32,372 nt of DNA from assembly GCA_949879025.1 (NCBI GenBank), contig CATLBO010000033.1, positions 1-32,372 of the forward strand. The letters run 5' to 3'. The stretch comes from an uncultured Hungatella sp. Lineage in GTDB: Bacteria; Bacillota; Clostridia; Lachnospirales; Lachnospiraceae. Each line of letters starts with the position of its first letter. The stretch's first letter is position 1. The position numbers were made by a program, and so were the translations under genes. Shown one piece after another: positions 23,345 through 32,372 of this stretch. The notes beneath the pieces are model-generated. The model did not search any database. It worked only from the letters and a program-made list of their open reading frames with translations, and was not told where the DNA came from.

Positions 23345-25690
23345 CTAAATACGCCGTGCCGCCAGATTAGCGCCGGCCACTGCCTCAGCAATATTCCACG
23401 GTTTCGCACAATCCCCTACTGCATAAGTTTCCATGCCGCTTAATCCGTCAAGAAGTCCTGTGTTTGGAAGCATATCCATGGCCTCAATCACCGTATCACA
23501 TTTGACCACCATGTCCACGCCTGTTTCTCCGGCAATGGTAATCTCCCCGTCTCCCACAGAAACGATGGAAGCATTGGGCCATACTCGGGTACCTCTGGCC
23601 AGTATCATGGGATTTACAAAAGTCCTTACCCAGCTGGTCTGCTCCTTATCCATTTTCTCCAGCGGATCAGGCGTGACAATGGTCACATGCCTGCCCTGAG
23701 CCTGAAGATACAGGGTCACGTCAATAGCCTGGGCCCCGCTTCCAACAACAGTCACATGCTCTCCCAAATCAGCCCCGGCAAAATCATCAATGGAAATCAC
23801 TTTAGTGCCTGCAGTTGCGCTAAGCCCCAGGCTGTCCCTTAAACCGCCTGTCGCCAAAATCACTGCGTCAGGAGCTTTCTCTGCAATCAAATCCTGATTC
23901 ACTTCCTGGTTCAGCACTACTTCCACATTATGAAGTTCCATCTGGCGCACCAGATAGTCCTTATACCTTCCAAGATTTTCATGAGGCCCTTTCACCGCAT
24001 TGGCAAATGGCAGCAGCCCGCCAAGAAGTCCATTTTTCTCATACAAAGTCACTTTATGGCCTCGTTTTGCCGCCACTCTCGCCGCTTCCATTCCGGCCGG
24101 GCCTCCGCCAATTACCATTACATTTTTCACCTGAGCCCCAGGGATCTCTTCATAGCCTTCCGGCATGTCTTCATGATAAGCCCTCATATGGCATGCATTG
24201 ACACGGCAATGCTCATAAAATCCTCCGTTTTCATCTGTGTCGAAATGACAAGACAGGCAGCGGTTGCAGACACGGATTTCATCCAGGCGCCCTTCTCTCA
24301 GCTTATTTACATATTCAGGGTCAGCGATCAGGGGGCGGGTCATAAGCATAAAATCAATTTTCCCGTCAGCCAGCGCTTTTTCAAAATAATCCGGCGCTAT
24401 GGCCGGGTCCATATAGGTCACGGTTCCTACAGGAATAGACACGGCAGACTTAATCTCCGCTGCAACATTCAGAAGAATTCCGCATCCAGAATGGCTGGCA
24501 TCCAGTTTTCCCTGGAAATGGCGTGAAAAATCGAATTGGGTTCCAAAAGCTGTGGTTCCGTTAATGCCATAGCCTGTAAAGTACAAATCTCCGGCAAACT
24601 CAGCCACATGCATCGCATAAGGTCCGATACGGACGTGGAGTGCGTCAGCCCCGGCTGCCTCCAGCATCTTCGCAATTTCCTTATTCTCCTCCACTGTAGT
24701 AAACAGCGTATTTTTTCCTAGATCCTTATCATTTTCTTCAATCCCGTTAATAAGAATCTGCACTGGGAAGTCCTGCCCATTTACCTCCTTGATGCCCTGA
24801 ATGATTTCTGCCAGAAAACGGGTGCGGTTCTCAAAGCTCTGAGGTCCGTACTCATCATCCCTAGCATTGCGGTTCCTGGATAAAAATGCCTGGCCAATAT
24901 TGTTTCCGGCAGCATTAATCTCCACTGCATCAAAACCCTGTTCTTTTAAATATTTTGCAGCATCAATAAAATCTTCCTGGAGTTTTTTCAGCTCTTCTTT
25001 CGTCATCTGGTCAGCCCTGGCAGATTCATACTCTGCCGCTGATGCCGCATCAAATCCGCTGAATGACGCTCCCATCAAAGACAGCTGATAGCCGCATACG
25101 CTGCCCTCGGCATGAATTGCGTCGGTAAGCTCCTTCATATAAGCATCTTCTCGGGTATAGGTCTTATAATGAGCCGGGTAATTGGCATACAAATTAGCAA
25201 AATCCTCAACCCATATCAGACTTACGCCGCCTCTTGCCCAGTTAGTGTACTCTGCAATAACCTCTTCTTTCAGCGCCGTAGGAAGGTATGCCGAACCAGC
25301 AGCTGACTTTACAATGCGGTGAGCCACGGCGAGAGCGCCAAACTTCCAAGGCGAAAACATAGCTGCTGCCGAAAAATTTTTGATAGTATTACTGTAAAAT
25401 CCGTCATCTGCTGCCTGAGGATTTAAGTTCTCCGACAAAAATGCCTGTACATTCCTGGAATTCTCCGGGGCGCCAGCTGTTCCGTCCTTTGCCATAACCT
25501 CTGCAGCTGCCGCTGTGGTTTCTGCCTGGGTTTCTGCAGCTGTAGTTTCAGCTGCCGTGGCCCGGGACTCAACGGCTGATGTGTCCGGCTCCCTGTTTTG
25601 TGCGGCACATCCTACAATACCCATAGCCATGACGCTTGCTGCACCGGCTGCCGCACCTTTCAGAAAATCTCTCCGTGATAATTTTGTCAT
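23345..25690 (-). CDS. Tat-exported lipoprotein-like OYE-family flavin/iron-sulfur reductase
   Basis: The 781-residue protein starts with a twin-arginine signal (SRRDFLKG), then a hydrophobic stretch ending IVGC, a lipobox with C28, and an Ala/Thr/Glu-rich linker to about residue 75. An Old Yellow Enzyme barrel (about 90-470) keeps the FMN-side signature SRNRNARDDEYG, but the usual HxAHG is replaced by N259-A-A-G-N-N. Cys 475, 478, 481 and 495 probably bind a 4Fe-4S cluster. A Rossmann FAD domain (VIGGGPAGMEA) and an NAD-type fold (VVGSGAQAID) follow, as in 2,4-dienoyl-CoA reductase, BaiCD/BaiH and 2-enoate reductases. GGGGAGG precedes the ATG. With cofactors assembled before export, it may reduce an alkene-containing compound at the cell surface; the electron donor there is unclear. 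A LysR gene lies divergently. Confidence 0.87.
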   Translation of the reverse strand: MTKLSRRDFLKGAAAGAASVMAMGIVGCAAQNREPDTSAVESRATAAETTAAETQAETTAAAAEVMAKDGTAGAPENSRNVQAFLSENLNPQAADDGFYSNTIKNFSAAAMFSPWKFGALAVAHRIVKSAAGSAYLPTALKEEVIAEYTNWARGGVSLIWVEDFANLYANYPAHYKTYTREDAYMKELTDAIHAEGSVCGYQLSLMGASFSGFDAASAAEYESARADQMTKEELKKLQEDFIDAAKYLKEQGFDAVEINAAGNNIGQAFLSRNRNARDDEYGPQSFENRTRFLAEIIQGIKEVNGQDFPVQILINGIEENDKDLGKNTLFTTVEENKEIAKMLEAAGADALHVRIGPYAMHVAEFAGDLYFTGYGINGTTAFGTQFDFSRHFQGKLDASHSGCGILLNVAAEIKSAVSIPVGTVTYMDPAIAPDYFEKALADGKIDFMLMTRPLIADPEYVNKLREGRLDEIRVCNRCLSCHFDTDENGGFYEHCRVNACHMRAYHEDMPEGYEEIPGAQVKNVMVIGGGPAGMEAARVAAKRGHKVTLYEKNGLLGGLLPFANAVKGPHENLGRYKDYLVRQMELHNVEVVLNQEVNQDLIAEKAPDAVILATGGLRDSLGLSATAGTKVISIDDFAGADLGEHVTVVGSGAQAIDVTLYLQAQGRHVTIVTPDPLEKMDKEQTSWVRTFVNPMILARGTRVWPNASIVSVGDGEITIAGETGVDMVVKCDTVIEAMDMLPNTGLLDGLSGMETYAVGDCAKPWNIAEAVAGANLAARRI

Positions 25691-25791
25691 TGGTTTTCCT
25701 CCCCTTTCCTGACAGGAGTTTGGAATCTTTCTGCTTTTTTATCTCCTTGTCTTTGGAGCGTTGCGCTTCCAGGCTCCTGTATGCTTTCACT

Positions 25792-25821
25792 ATAATATGT
25801 ATATGACAAATATATCACAAA
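25792..25821 (-). promoter_or_regulatory. Possible promoter of the reductase gene
   Basis: On the minus strand TATTAT (25797-25792) lies 18 bases after TTTGTG (25821-25816). The -35 is poor, as would suit an activator-dependent LysR target. The whole spacer between the reductase and the LysR gene is 254 bases and AT-rich. Confidence 0.3.
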
Positions 25822-25944
25822 GCTGTTTCTATAGGCTATCAACTTTTTCTTGGACAGCCTTAACAAAAAACTGTAGCCCAGGTCTCTAATTTCCTGTACA
25901 ATAAAGAACAGAAGTATGAAAGGCATCAGCAGAAAGGGAAGAAT

Positions 25945-26826
25945 ATGGAATACCGCCAACTGGAATATTTTTTAAAAATATGCGAAGCCGGAAGCATCTC
26001 CAGGGCTGCAGCCAAACTGTACATCAGTCAGCAGGCCCTAAGCAAAAATATCGAAAACCTGGAAAACAGTCTTGGCTTGCCTTTGTTTTACCGTTCCCCC
26101 CGAGGGCTGACTTTGACCCGTTACGGCGAAGTCCTCCGCAGCGAAGGCGAACACCTGCTGCGCCGCCACGACGAAATCTTATCCCATCTGAAATCACTTC
26201 AGGACGAATACATGCAGACGGTATCCGTGGCATTTTACAGCGGAATGCTGACTCAGTTTCCTCCGGATTTTCTTGAAAACTTTATAGAGCGCCATAAGGA
26301 TACACGTTTTCATTTTTACAGCTACTATGACAATGAGCACAACCGCAGGCACATGAACACAGATGTGGATTTATTCTTTTCCTCCAATGCCATTACACGG
26401 CCCGACATGGATTTGCTGTATGAATGCCACAGGCCCATGTACCTGCTGATGGGTCAGGATCACCCCCTGGCCCGTCAGGACGGAATCCGTTTGTCTGACC
26501 TGCGGGGTGAATATATGATGGGAATCAACGCTGACTATGACAGCCAGGATAAGCTGAATCAGGCTTTAAGACAAAATGGGGTAGTTTTTCAGACCCTTTT
26601 AAGCGATGCAGAGCAGGCCTTCTCCTACTCCCTTATCCGTGACTTCCACGCCATCGCCTGCTTTGCCGGCCCCAGCTTCCTGGTTCCCCAGGGCACAGTC
26701 CGGCGGCCTATTGTTGACGGCGAATTTATATGGAATTTTTATATCTATGGGCGCACCACTGGCCGCAGGCCTCATGCAGCCAGCGACCTGGTGGAAGAAA
26801 TTATCCGTTTTCGGGAAATGGATTAA
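25945..26826 (+). CDS. LysR-family transcriptional regulator
   Basis: This 293-residue regulator begins with a winged HTH typical of the family (MEYRQLEYFLKICEAGSISR, then AAAKLYISQQALSKNIENLE), spanning about residues 1-60. A substrate-binding-type effector domain occupies about 90-290. GGGAAG precedes the ATG. It is divergent from the Tat-exported reductase and is most likely its activator, responding to the substrate or product of that enzyme. Length and layout are normal for the family. The effector is unknown. Confidence 0.9.
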   Translation: MEYRQLEYFLKICEAGSISRAAAKLYISQQALSKNIENLENSLGLPLFYRSPRGLTLTRYGEVLRSEGEHLLRRHDEILSHLKSLQDEYMQTVSVAFYSGMLTQFPPDFLENFIERHKDTRFHFYSYYDNEHNRRHMNTDVDLFFSSNAITRPDMDLLYECHRPMYLLMGQDHPLARQDGIRLSDLRGEYMMGINADYDSQDKLNQALRQNGVVFQTLLSDAEQAFSYSLIRDFHAIACFAGPSFLVPQGTVRRPIVDGEFIWNFYIYGRTTGRRPHAASDLVEEIIRFREMD

Positions 26827-27013
26827 TCAGAGAGTCCCATGGACATATTCCAGGGCCAGGCTGTCCCTGCATATCTTATCCATAACCTAGTCCTTTGCAC
26901 AATGGCCTGGATTTTCTGCCGGTAAATATGAACAATCTGCAGATTACCACGGACAAGTCTGCAGAGTATGCCGGCGCTCCTCCTTGAATAGTTCAGAGCA
27001 TGTCTGTAGCAGT

Positions 27014-27041
27014 TTGGCTTGTTTGGAATATTATGTATAAT
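27014..27041 (+). promoter_or_regulatory. Promoter of the hemerythrin-REC gene
   Basis: TTGGCT (27014-27019) and a consensus TATAAT (27036-27041) are 16 bases apart, about 50 bases ahead of the start at 27094. The preceding 180 bases after the LysR gene hold only a small palindrome, AATCTGCAGATT (26934-26945). Confidence 0.6.
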
Positions 27042-27093
27042 AGGAAAAGACCTGCCCAGCTGCAATTCGGCCGTGGCAAAGGAGGATTTATAT

Positions 27094-28425
27094 ATGGAGA
27101 ATCAGCTGGTATGGAAGGATGAATTCAATATAGGAATAAAGATCATTGATGATGAACATCAAAGACTTTTTCGCATTATCAGCAAACTTTTTACTCTGAA
27201 GGGGGAAGAAGCAAAAAGCAGACGAGCATGCCAAGAAGGGATCAAGTACTTTAAGTCACATGCACTGAAGCATTTTGAAGATGAAGAAAAATACATGGAA
27301 TTAATCTGCTATAAAGATATTAAAATGCACAAGCGCCTGCATCAGGACTTCCGGGAGAATTCCCTTCCGGCATTGGAAAAAGAATTACTGCAGGAAAACT
27401 ATTCTCTTGCCGCAGTCGAACATTTTTTGGCTGTCTGTGCCGGATGGCTCATAGGACATACCCTGACCGAAGATATGGCCATTACAGGAAAAAATACGAG
27501 CAAATGGGCAGAACTTCTGCCGCAGGAGGAACTTGTTGCTATAGAAAAGGTAATTCTTGAGCTTTTAAAAAACATGTTCCAGCTAAAGGCGCAGGTAATC
27601 AGCAATGCTTATGACGGAGAAAAATTTGGTAAAGGAGTATATTACCGTCTGGTTTACAGCAAAGAACAGGATGACAAAAAATGGGAAATTCTTCTGGTTT
27701 TTGAAGACAGCATTTTAATCAATACCGTGGGGAAACTAATGGGAGTCCAATCTGACAAACTGGATATTATGCTGCTTAATGCGGTCAGGTATACGGCATG
27801 TCAGTTTGTGAGACATGTTATGAATCATTATCCTTCTATCCATTCCTATAATATGACAGAAGAAAATCTTCTGACTTATGAACAGTTTCATGACATCTTT
27901 GAAAAGAAAAAGCCGCAGATCAGCCTTTTATTCAGCACGGATGAAGGATATTTTTCTTATTGCGTCTTTGCACCCCATTTACTTAAGAACAGCTTCTGGA
28001 TTCCCCTTAATGTAAGCAATGCGGTGAATGAAGTCGAAAAATACCTTCTGGCGAAAGAAAAAAATACAAAGCGGAAGGTTCTTATTGTAGATGATTCCAT
28101 CACCATACGTCAAAGAATTAAGCGGCTGCTGTCTGAGGATTACGACGTTTCAGAGGCCAGTTCCGGAATGGCTGCAATCCGATCAATTACTCTTGACAGG
28201 CCGGATCTGGTGCTGCTGGATTATGAAATGCCGATTTGCGACGGAGTCCATGTGCTGGAAATGCTCCGCTCAGAGAAGGACTTCGCAGATATTCCGGTTA
28301 TCTTTCTAACCTGCAAAGATGACAAGGAAAGTGTAAAAAGAGTTCTGTCCTTAAAGGCAGACGGATATTTATTAAAATATTTAAATCCAATAGATATTAA
28401 AAAACGAATTGATAACTTTTTTTAA
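27094..28425 (+). CDS. Hemerythrin-response regulator fusion protein
   Basis: With the ATG at 27094 (AAAGGAGG eight bases ahead) the protein has 443 residues. Residues 1-135 are a bacteriohemerythrin with a complete di-iron ligand set: H22, H60, E64, H79, H83, H122 and D127 (in DDEHQRLF, KHFEDEE, MHKRLHQ and GHTLTED). Residues about 140-315 form a middle domain I recognise only weakly, somewhat like CheX/CheC-type chemotaxis phosphatases but without their key motif. Residues 327-443 are a receiver domain with D333/D334, phospho-acceptor D376 in LLDYEMP, T406 and K428. The protein has no output or DNA-binding domain. It would sense oxygen or NO through iron and pass this to phosphorelay partners, possibly the chemotaxis system. 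The longer frame from 27019 adds an unlikely leader. Confidence 0.85.
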   Translation: MENQLVWKDEFNIGIKIIDDEHQRLFRIISKLFTLKGEEAKSRRACQEGIKYFKSHALKHFEDEEKYMELICYKDIKMHKRLHQDFRENSLPALEKELLQENYSLAAVEHFLAVCAGWLIGHTLTEDMAITGKNTSKWAELLPQEELVAIEKVILELLKNMFQLKAQVISNAYDGEKFGKGVYYRLVYSKEQDDKKWEILLVFEDSILINTVGKLMGVQSDKLDIMLLNAVRYTACQFVRHVMNHYPSIHSYNMTEENLLTYEQFHDIFEKKKPQISLLFSTDEGYFSYCVFAPHLLKNSFWIPLNVSNAVNEVEKYLLAKEKNTKRKVLIVDDSITIRQRIKRLLSEDYDVSEASSGMAAIRSITLDRPDLVLLDYEMPICDGVHVLEMLRSEKDFADIPVIFLTCKDDKESVKRVLSLKADGYLLKYLNPIDIKKRIDNFF

Positions 28426-28439
28426 GAACATGATCCCTG

Positions 28440-28489
28440 TTTACCCGCCTCCCCTCTATAAAGCAAGAGGAGGCGGAGATTGGGGTAAA
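28440..28489 (+). terminator. Terminator after the hemerythrin-REC gene
   Basis: CCGCCTCCCCTCT (28445-28457) pairs, with bulges, with AGAGGAGGCGG (28466-28476). Outer arms TTTACCC (28440-28446) and GGGTAAA (28483-28489) extend it. It lies 15 bases beyond the stop codon, with no clear T run. Confidence 0.55.
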
Positions 28490-28592
28490 TCCATACTGAT
28501 TATATCTGAACGCCACTTGTTGACAAGGCTCTTCCGTCTGCTGTAACAGGTGCTTTTTTTCTTCCATTCCCTCGTGCCCTGCCTTTTATCTA

Positions 28593-29492
28593 TCATACTT
28601 CATCCGCCAAAAGCCTTTCCACATCCAGAAGCCCCCACCCCTGCCGGTTCTTTGGAAGTCCCAGATCTACCGCCCTCTCCCGCAGCCGCAGTTTCACGTC
28701 CCGGTTGGTCATACATGGATACTTTTCCAGCAAAAGTGCAATAGCCCCGGCCACAACAGGGGTTGCCATGGAGGTTCCGCTTTTTACCGAATACTGTCCC
28801 TCCTGATTGCTGCAGCTGGTAATGGCCGCTCCTGGGGCAAGAATCTCCGGTTTGCATACGCAGGCTCCTGTTGGCCCTCTTCCGGAGTAGTCCACCATCC
28901 TTGTACCCATGACATTAACTTCCTTATCATCATCATTGCATCCAACCGTAATCACTTTTCTGCTGATTCCAGGCGTAGTCACTGTCATCCTCCCGGGGCC
29001 ATTGTTTCCCGCCGCCACCACTACCACCAGCCCGTCATCCCATGCCGCATCCACTCCCCGGACCAGAGCAGAATTTTCATTCATATTCCGCCTTGAATAA
29101 GAACCCACGGAAATATTCACCACACGGATTCCCAGATTGTCCTTCTGCTCCCGAATCCATCTAAGCCCTGCAATCACATCTGACGCATAGCCTCCCCCTT
29201 TGGAATCCAGTACTTTTACACTGATCAGATGGCATCCTGGGGCAACGCCCTGGTACATTCCTTCAGATGCTTCCCCACTGCCGCCGATAATCCCCGAAAT
29301 ATGGGTTCCGTGGCCGTTATCATCATAAGGCATCCTTCTCCTTCTCACCACGTCATAAAAAGCAGCGATACGCTGTCCAAAATCCACATGGGGACAGATG
29401 CCTGTATCCAGTACTGCAACCCCAACTCCACTGCCGGTCCACACACTGTCGTCACCTATATTGCAATGAATCAACTGTTTTGCACGATTCAC
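28593..29492 (-). CDS. Subtilisin-like (S8) serine protease, intracellular type
   Basis: The 299-residue protein is a bare subtilase domain. The triad is D29 in VAVLDTG, H61 in DNGHGTHISG and S241 in SGTSMATP, with oxyanion N163 in AAGNNGPG. It has no signal peptide and no long propeptide, so it resembles cytoplasmic subtilases such as AprX or intracellular subtilisin. It begins with GTG, and an AAGGAA site lies about six bases ahead. It is probably monocistronic: the neighbour upstream is a small DUF2164 gene 201 bases away, and the hemerythrin gene converges from the other side. Role is likely turnover of cytoplasmic or spore-stage proteins, which is inferred only. Confidence 0.88.
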   Translation of the reverse strand: MNRAKQLIHCNIGDDSVWTGSGVGVAVLDTGICPHVDFGQRIAAFYDVVRRRRMPYDDNGHGTHISGIIGGSGEASEGMYQGVAPGCHLISVKVLDSKGGGYASDVIAGLRWIREQKDNLGIRVVNISVGSYSRRNMNENSALVRGVDAAWDDGLVVVVAAGNNGPGRMTVTTPGISRKVITVGCNDDDKEVNVMGTRMVDYSGRGPTGACVCKPEILAPGAAITSCSNQEGQYSVKSGTSMATPVVAGAIALLLEKYPCMTNRDVKLRLRERAVDLGLPKNRQGWGLLDVERLLADEV

Positions 29493-29693
29493 AATTCTTT
29501 CCTTATATTACCGCTTTCTTTTAGAATATTCCAAATTCGGTCCAATGGTTTCCCACTATGAAAAAATCATGACCGTCCGGCTGTGGACGTACCACCACAC
29601 ATGAAAGTCTGGCGTGTGCATTTGGCATCTCTGAATTTATGCCGCCTAATCAGCGGCGGACTTTTAAAGTAATAGAATCGGCCTCTCTTCTTC

Positions 29694-29957
29694 TTAAGCC
29701 TCGATTTTATACAATGCGTAATAGTCCGAATCCAGATTATCCATAGCCTGTGCATACCATCTTCTTGCATCATCAAGGGCTTTGTTATAAATAATCGGTG
29801 CCAGCTTTTCCTCAAATAACTCCAGAAGCTGAATCTGCTCAATTATCCCAATCTCTTCCCCTCTCTGATCCAGATAAAATGCCTTTATTTCATTATTAAG
29901 TTTTTCTTTCTGCCCATCTGATAACTTTATCTGCGGCAAAGCCTCTCTTTTTTTCAT
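29694..29957 (-). CDS. DUF2164-family small protein
   Basis: This 87-residue acidic, helical protein matches the DUF2164 pattern from IKLSDGQKEKL, through LLELFEEKLAPIIYNKALDDA, to the C-terminal Asp-rich YALYKIEA. Function of the family is unknown. The ribosome site is poor: AAGGGG lies 14 bases before the ATG. It has no membrane segment and no signal peptide. It is read on the minus strand behind a Gfo/Idh/MocA gene 115 bases away, but nothing shows they share a transcript. Confidence 0.75.
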   Translation of the reverse strand: MKKREALPQIKLSDGQKEKLNNEIKAFYLDQRGEEIGIIEQIQLLELFEEKLAPIIYNKALDDARRWYAQAMDNLDSDYYALYKIEA

Positions 29958-30072
29958 AAAAGCTTTTTGTCCCCTTCCTGATCCTCACCTGCATAAAATA
30001 TGAATCCCACCTGCACTTCCTTGCTTTATCTTATTTGTCAGTTTCAGTCACTAAACTTCCTCACCTTTTTAA

Positions 30073-31068
30073 TCACAAATCCATCTCTGTTAAAGAAAAA
30101 TCTGTAAATATGCCGTTCTGTGTTCTTGCCTCCTCCAAAATCCCGGAAACAATCAGGCTGATTTCCAGCATCCTCTTTTCCTTTTCCCAGTCTCGTTCCC
30201 TGATCATCCTCTGAAACTCCTTAAATTCATAATACAAACGATTTTCAGGATTCTCCGTACCGTATCTTACAGTTTCTCCTATATTAGGCATGAATTCATA
30301 GCTTTCCATCTGGCTCATAGGTTTGGGAATCACAAAGCATCCATCTGTTCCCTGGATGCTGCAGCGCACTGGGGCTTTGCAGTCCTTGGCTCCAATGGCA
30401 GAAGCCTTAAATGTGCCGTAATCCAGAGTCAGAATCCCGCTGGTATCAATACCCCGCTCCACATTGGCCTCATAGATTACCTTTTCTGGTTTTCCGAAAA
30501 GCCCCACCATAGCATGGATATTGTAGACATTCAGATCCATCAGTGCACCGCCTGCCCGGGCAGGATCAAAAGCAGCCAGGATCTCTCCCTTTTTAAAAGC
30601 ATCATACCGGGAAGAGTATTGGCTGTAATTAAAGCTGACAATCTTTAGGTCTCCTGCCTGGGCCAGATGATCTTTCAGAGAACAGTACGCCGGAAGATAG
30701 TGAATGTTCATAGCCTCAAACATCATTTTGCCCTGACCTTTTGCCGTTTCCATCAAATCCTTAAGCTGTACAGCATTGGCTGTTATAGGTTTTTCAATAA
30801 TAACATGCTTTCCATGCAGCAAAGCCTTTTTAGCAAATTCATAGTGAAGGTGATTCGGCAATGCCACATATATCGTGTCCACATCGCTGTCCAGCAGTTC
30901 ATCATAATCCAGATAATAAGCATCCAGCCCATTTTCCCGGCACAGTGCCTTTGCCTTTTCCTCTGACTCTTTTCTCCCCAGAACTGCAATATAGGAAAAC
31001 GCAAGCCTGTTTATGATCTCCATCACCAGATTTGCCATCATCCCTGTTCCCAGTATCCCGATTCTCAT
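30073..31068 (-). CDS. Gfo/Idh/MocA-family NAD(P)-dependent oxidoreductase
   Basis: With the ATG at 31068 (GGGAGGAG eight bases ahead) this 331-residue enzyme starts MRIGILGTGMMANLVM, an N-terminal Rossmann fold with a GxGxxA nucleotide site. The E92-K93-P94 motif (IIEKPIT) carries the family's conserved Lys. The C-terminal alpha/beta domain keeps the GGALMDLNVYNIHA helix lining the active site. Family members oxidise or reduce sugars, inositols or sugar derivatives. It lies 75 bases behind the 6-phospho-beta-glucosidase gene on the same strand, probably in one transcript, so it may process an unusual aglycone or sugar released there. Longer upstream frame discarded because it has no ribosome site. 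Confidence 0.85.
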   Translation of the reverse strand: MRIGILGTGMMANLVMEIINRLAFSYIAVLGRKESEEKAKALCRENGLDAYYLDYDELLDSDVDTIYVALPNHLHYEFAKKALLHGKHVIIEKPITANAVQLKDLMETAKGQGKMMFEAMNIHYLPAYCSLKDHLAQAGDLKIVSFNYSQYSSRYDAFKKGEILAAFDPARAGGALMDLNVYNIHAMVGLFGKPEKVIYEANVERGIDTSGILTLDYGTFKASAIGAKDCKAPVRCSIQGTDGCFVIPKPMSQMESYEFMPNIGETVRYGTENPENRLYYEFKEFQRMIRERDWEKEKRMLEISLIVSGILEEARTQNGIFTDFSLTEMDL

Positions 31069-31143
31069 GCTGACTCCTCCCAATCTCTTTTCAATGTGCA
31101 ATTCTGCCGCCCCTAAAAAGGTTCGTTTTCAGACAGGTTTATG

Positions 31144-32372
<1,229 letters not shown>

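Noticed and set aside
23930..24526. Plus-strand frame of 198 codons opposite the reductase
   Set aside because: It mirrors the codon pattern of the reductase on the other strand and has no recognisable motif.
27019..27093. N-terminal extension of the hemerythrin gene
   Set aside because: The extension overlaps the likely promoter, and a strong AAAGGAGG precedes the ATG at 27094, where the hemerythrin domain begins.
29567..29842. Second minus-strand frame overlapping the DUF2164 gene
   Set aside because: The overlapping frame at 29694-29957 matches DUF2164 along its full length, so this one is a shadow.

Overview
The window looks like a carbohydrate- and glycoside-utilisation region of an anaerobic gut Firmicute, most likely a Lachnospiraceae-type Clostridium. 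This is inferred from several features: strong AGGAGG-type ribosome binding sites, many cytoplasmic glycosidases each paired with an AraC-type regulator, a GPH symporter, a BglG/LicR-type PTS regulator, and the absence of any outer-membrane machinery. No rRNA, tRNA, CRISPR array or transposase was seen. Both ends are cut: an AEC-type permease at the left edge and a GH1 gene at the right edge.

Region A (1-7203) is an alpha-glucoside locus in decay. A GH31 and a GH13 glucosidase form a two-gene minus-strand operon. Beside it lie a broken AraC regulator (sensor half missing and a frameshift in the DNA-binding half), an intact AraC regulator, and the start and tail of an ABC sugar transporter joined by a large internal deletion. 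Two near-identical ~66-bp promoter elements, each with an 18-bp dyad, flank the broken regulator.

Region B (7204-17631) is a glucuronide/beta-glycoside locus. A minus-strand operon runs HAD phosphatase, TM2 protein, GH2 beta-glucuronidase, NagZ-type GH3, GPH symporter. A further GH3 gene follows, bracketed by two 25-bp hairpins that differ at one base. A divergent AraC/YesN-type regulator is separated from the operon by a spacer holding four phased AGCAT half-sites. Beta-glucuronidase plus a beta-hexosaminidase-type GH3 would suit GlcA/GlcNAc oligosaccharides or diverse glucuronides.

Region C (17632-23212) is an unusual PTS operon. EIIC, a five-part PRD regulator and an EIIB with an extra ~125-residue domain overlap at their start and stop codons. 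An exported alpha/beta hydrolase follows, and no stand-alone EIIA is present. A perfect 9+9 palindrome lies upstream.

Region D (23213-29957) holds a Tat-exported, lipobox-bearing Old-Yellow-Enzyme-type reductase with a divergent LysR regulator, a hemerythrin-REC fusion protein, an intracellular-type subtilisin and a DUF2164 protein. Region E (29958-32372) holds a Gfo/Idh/MocA oxidoreductase preceded by a GH1 6-phospho-beta-glucosidase cut by the window edge.
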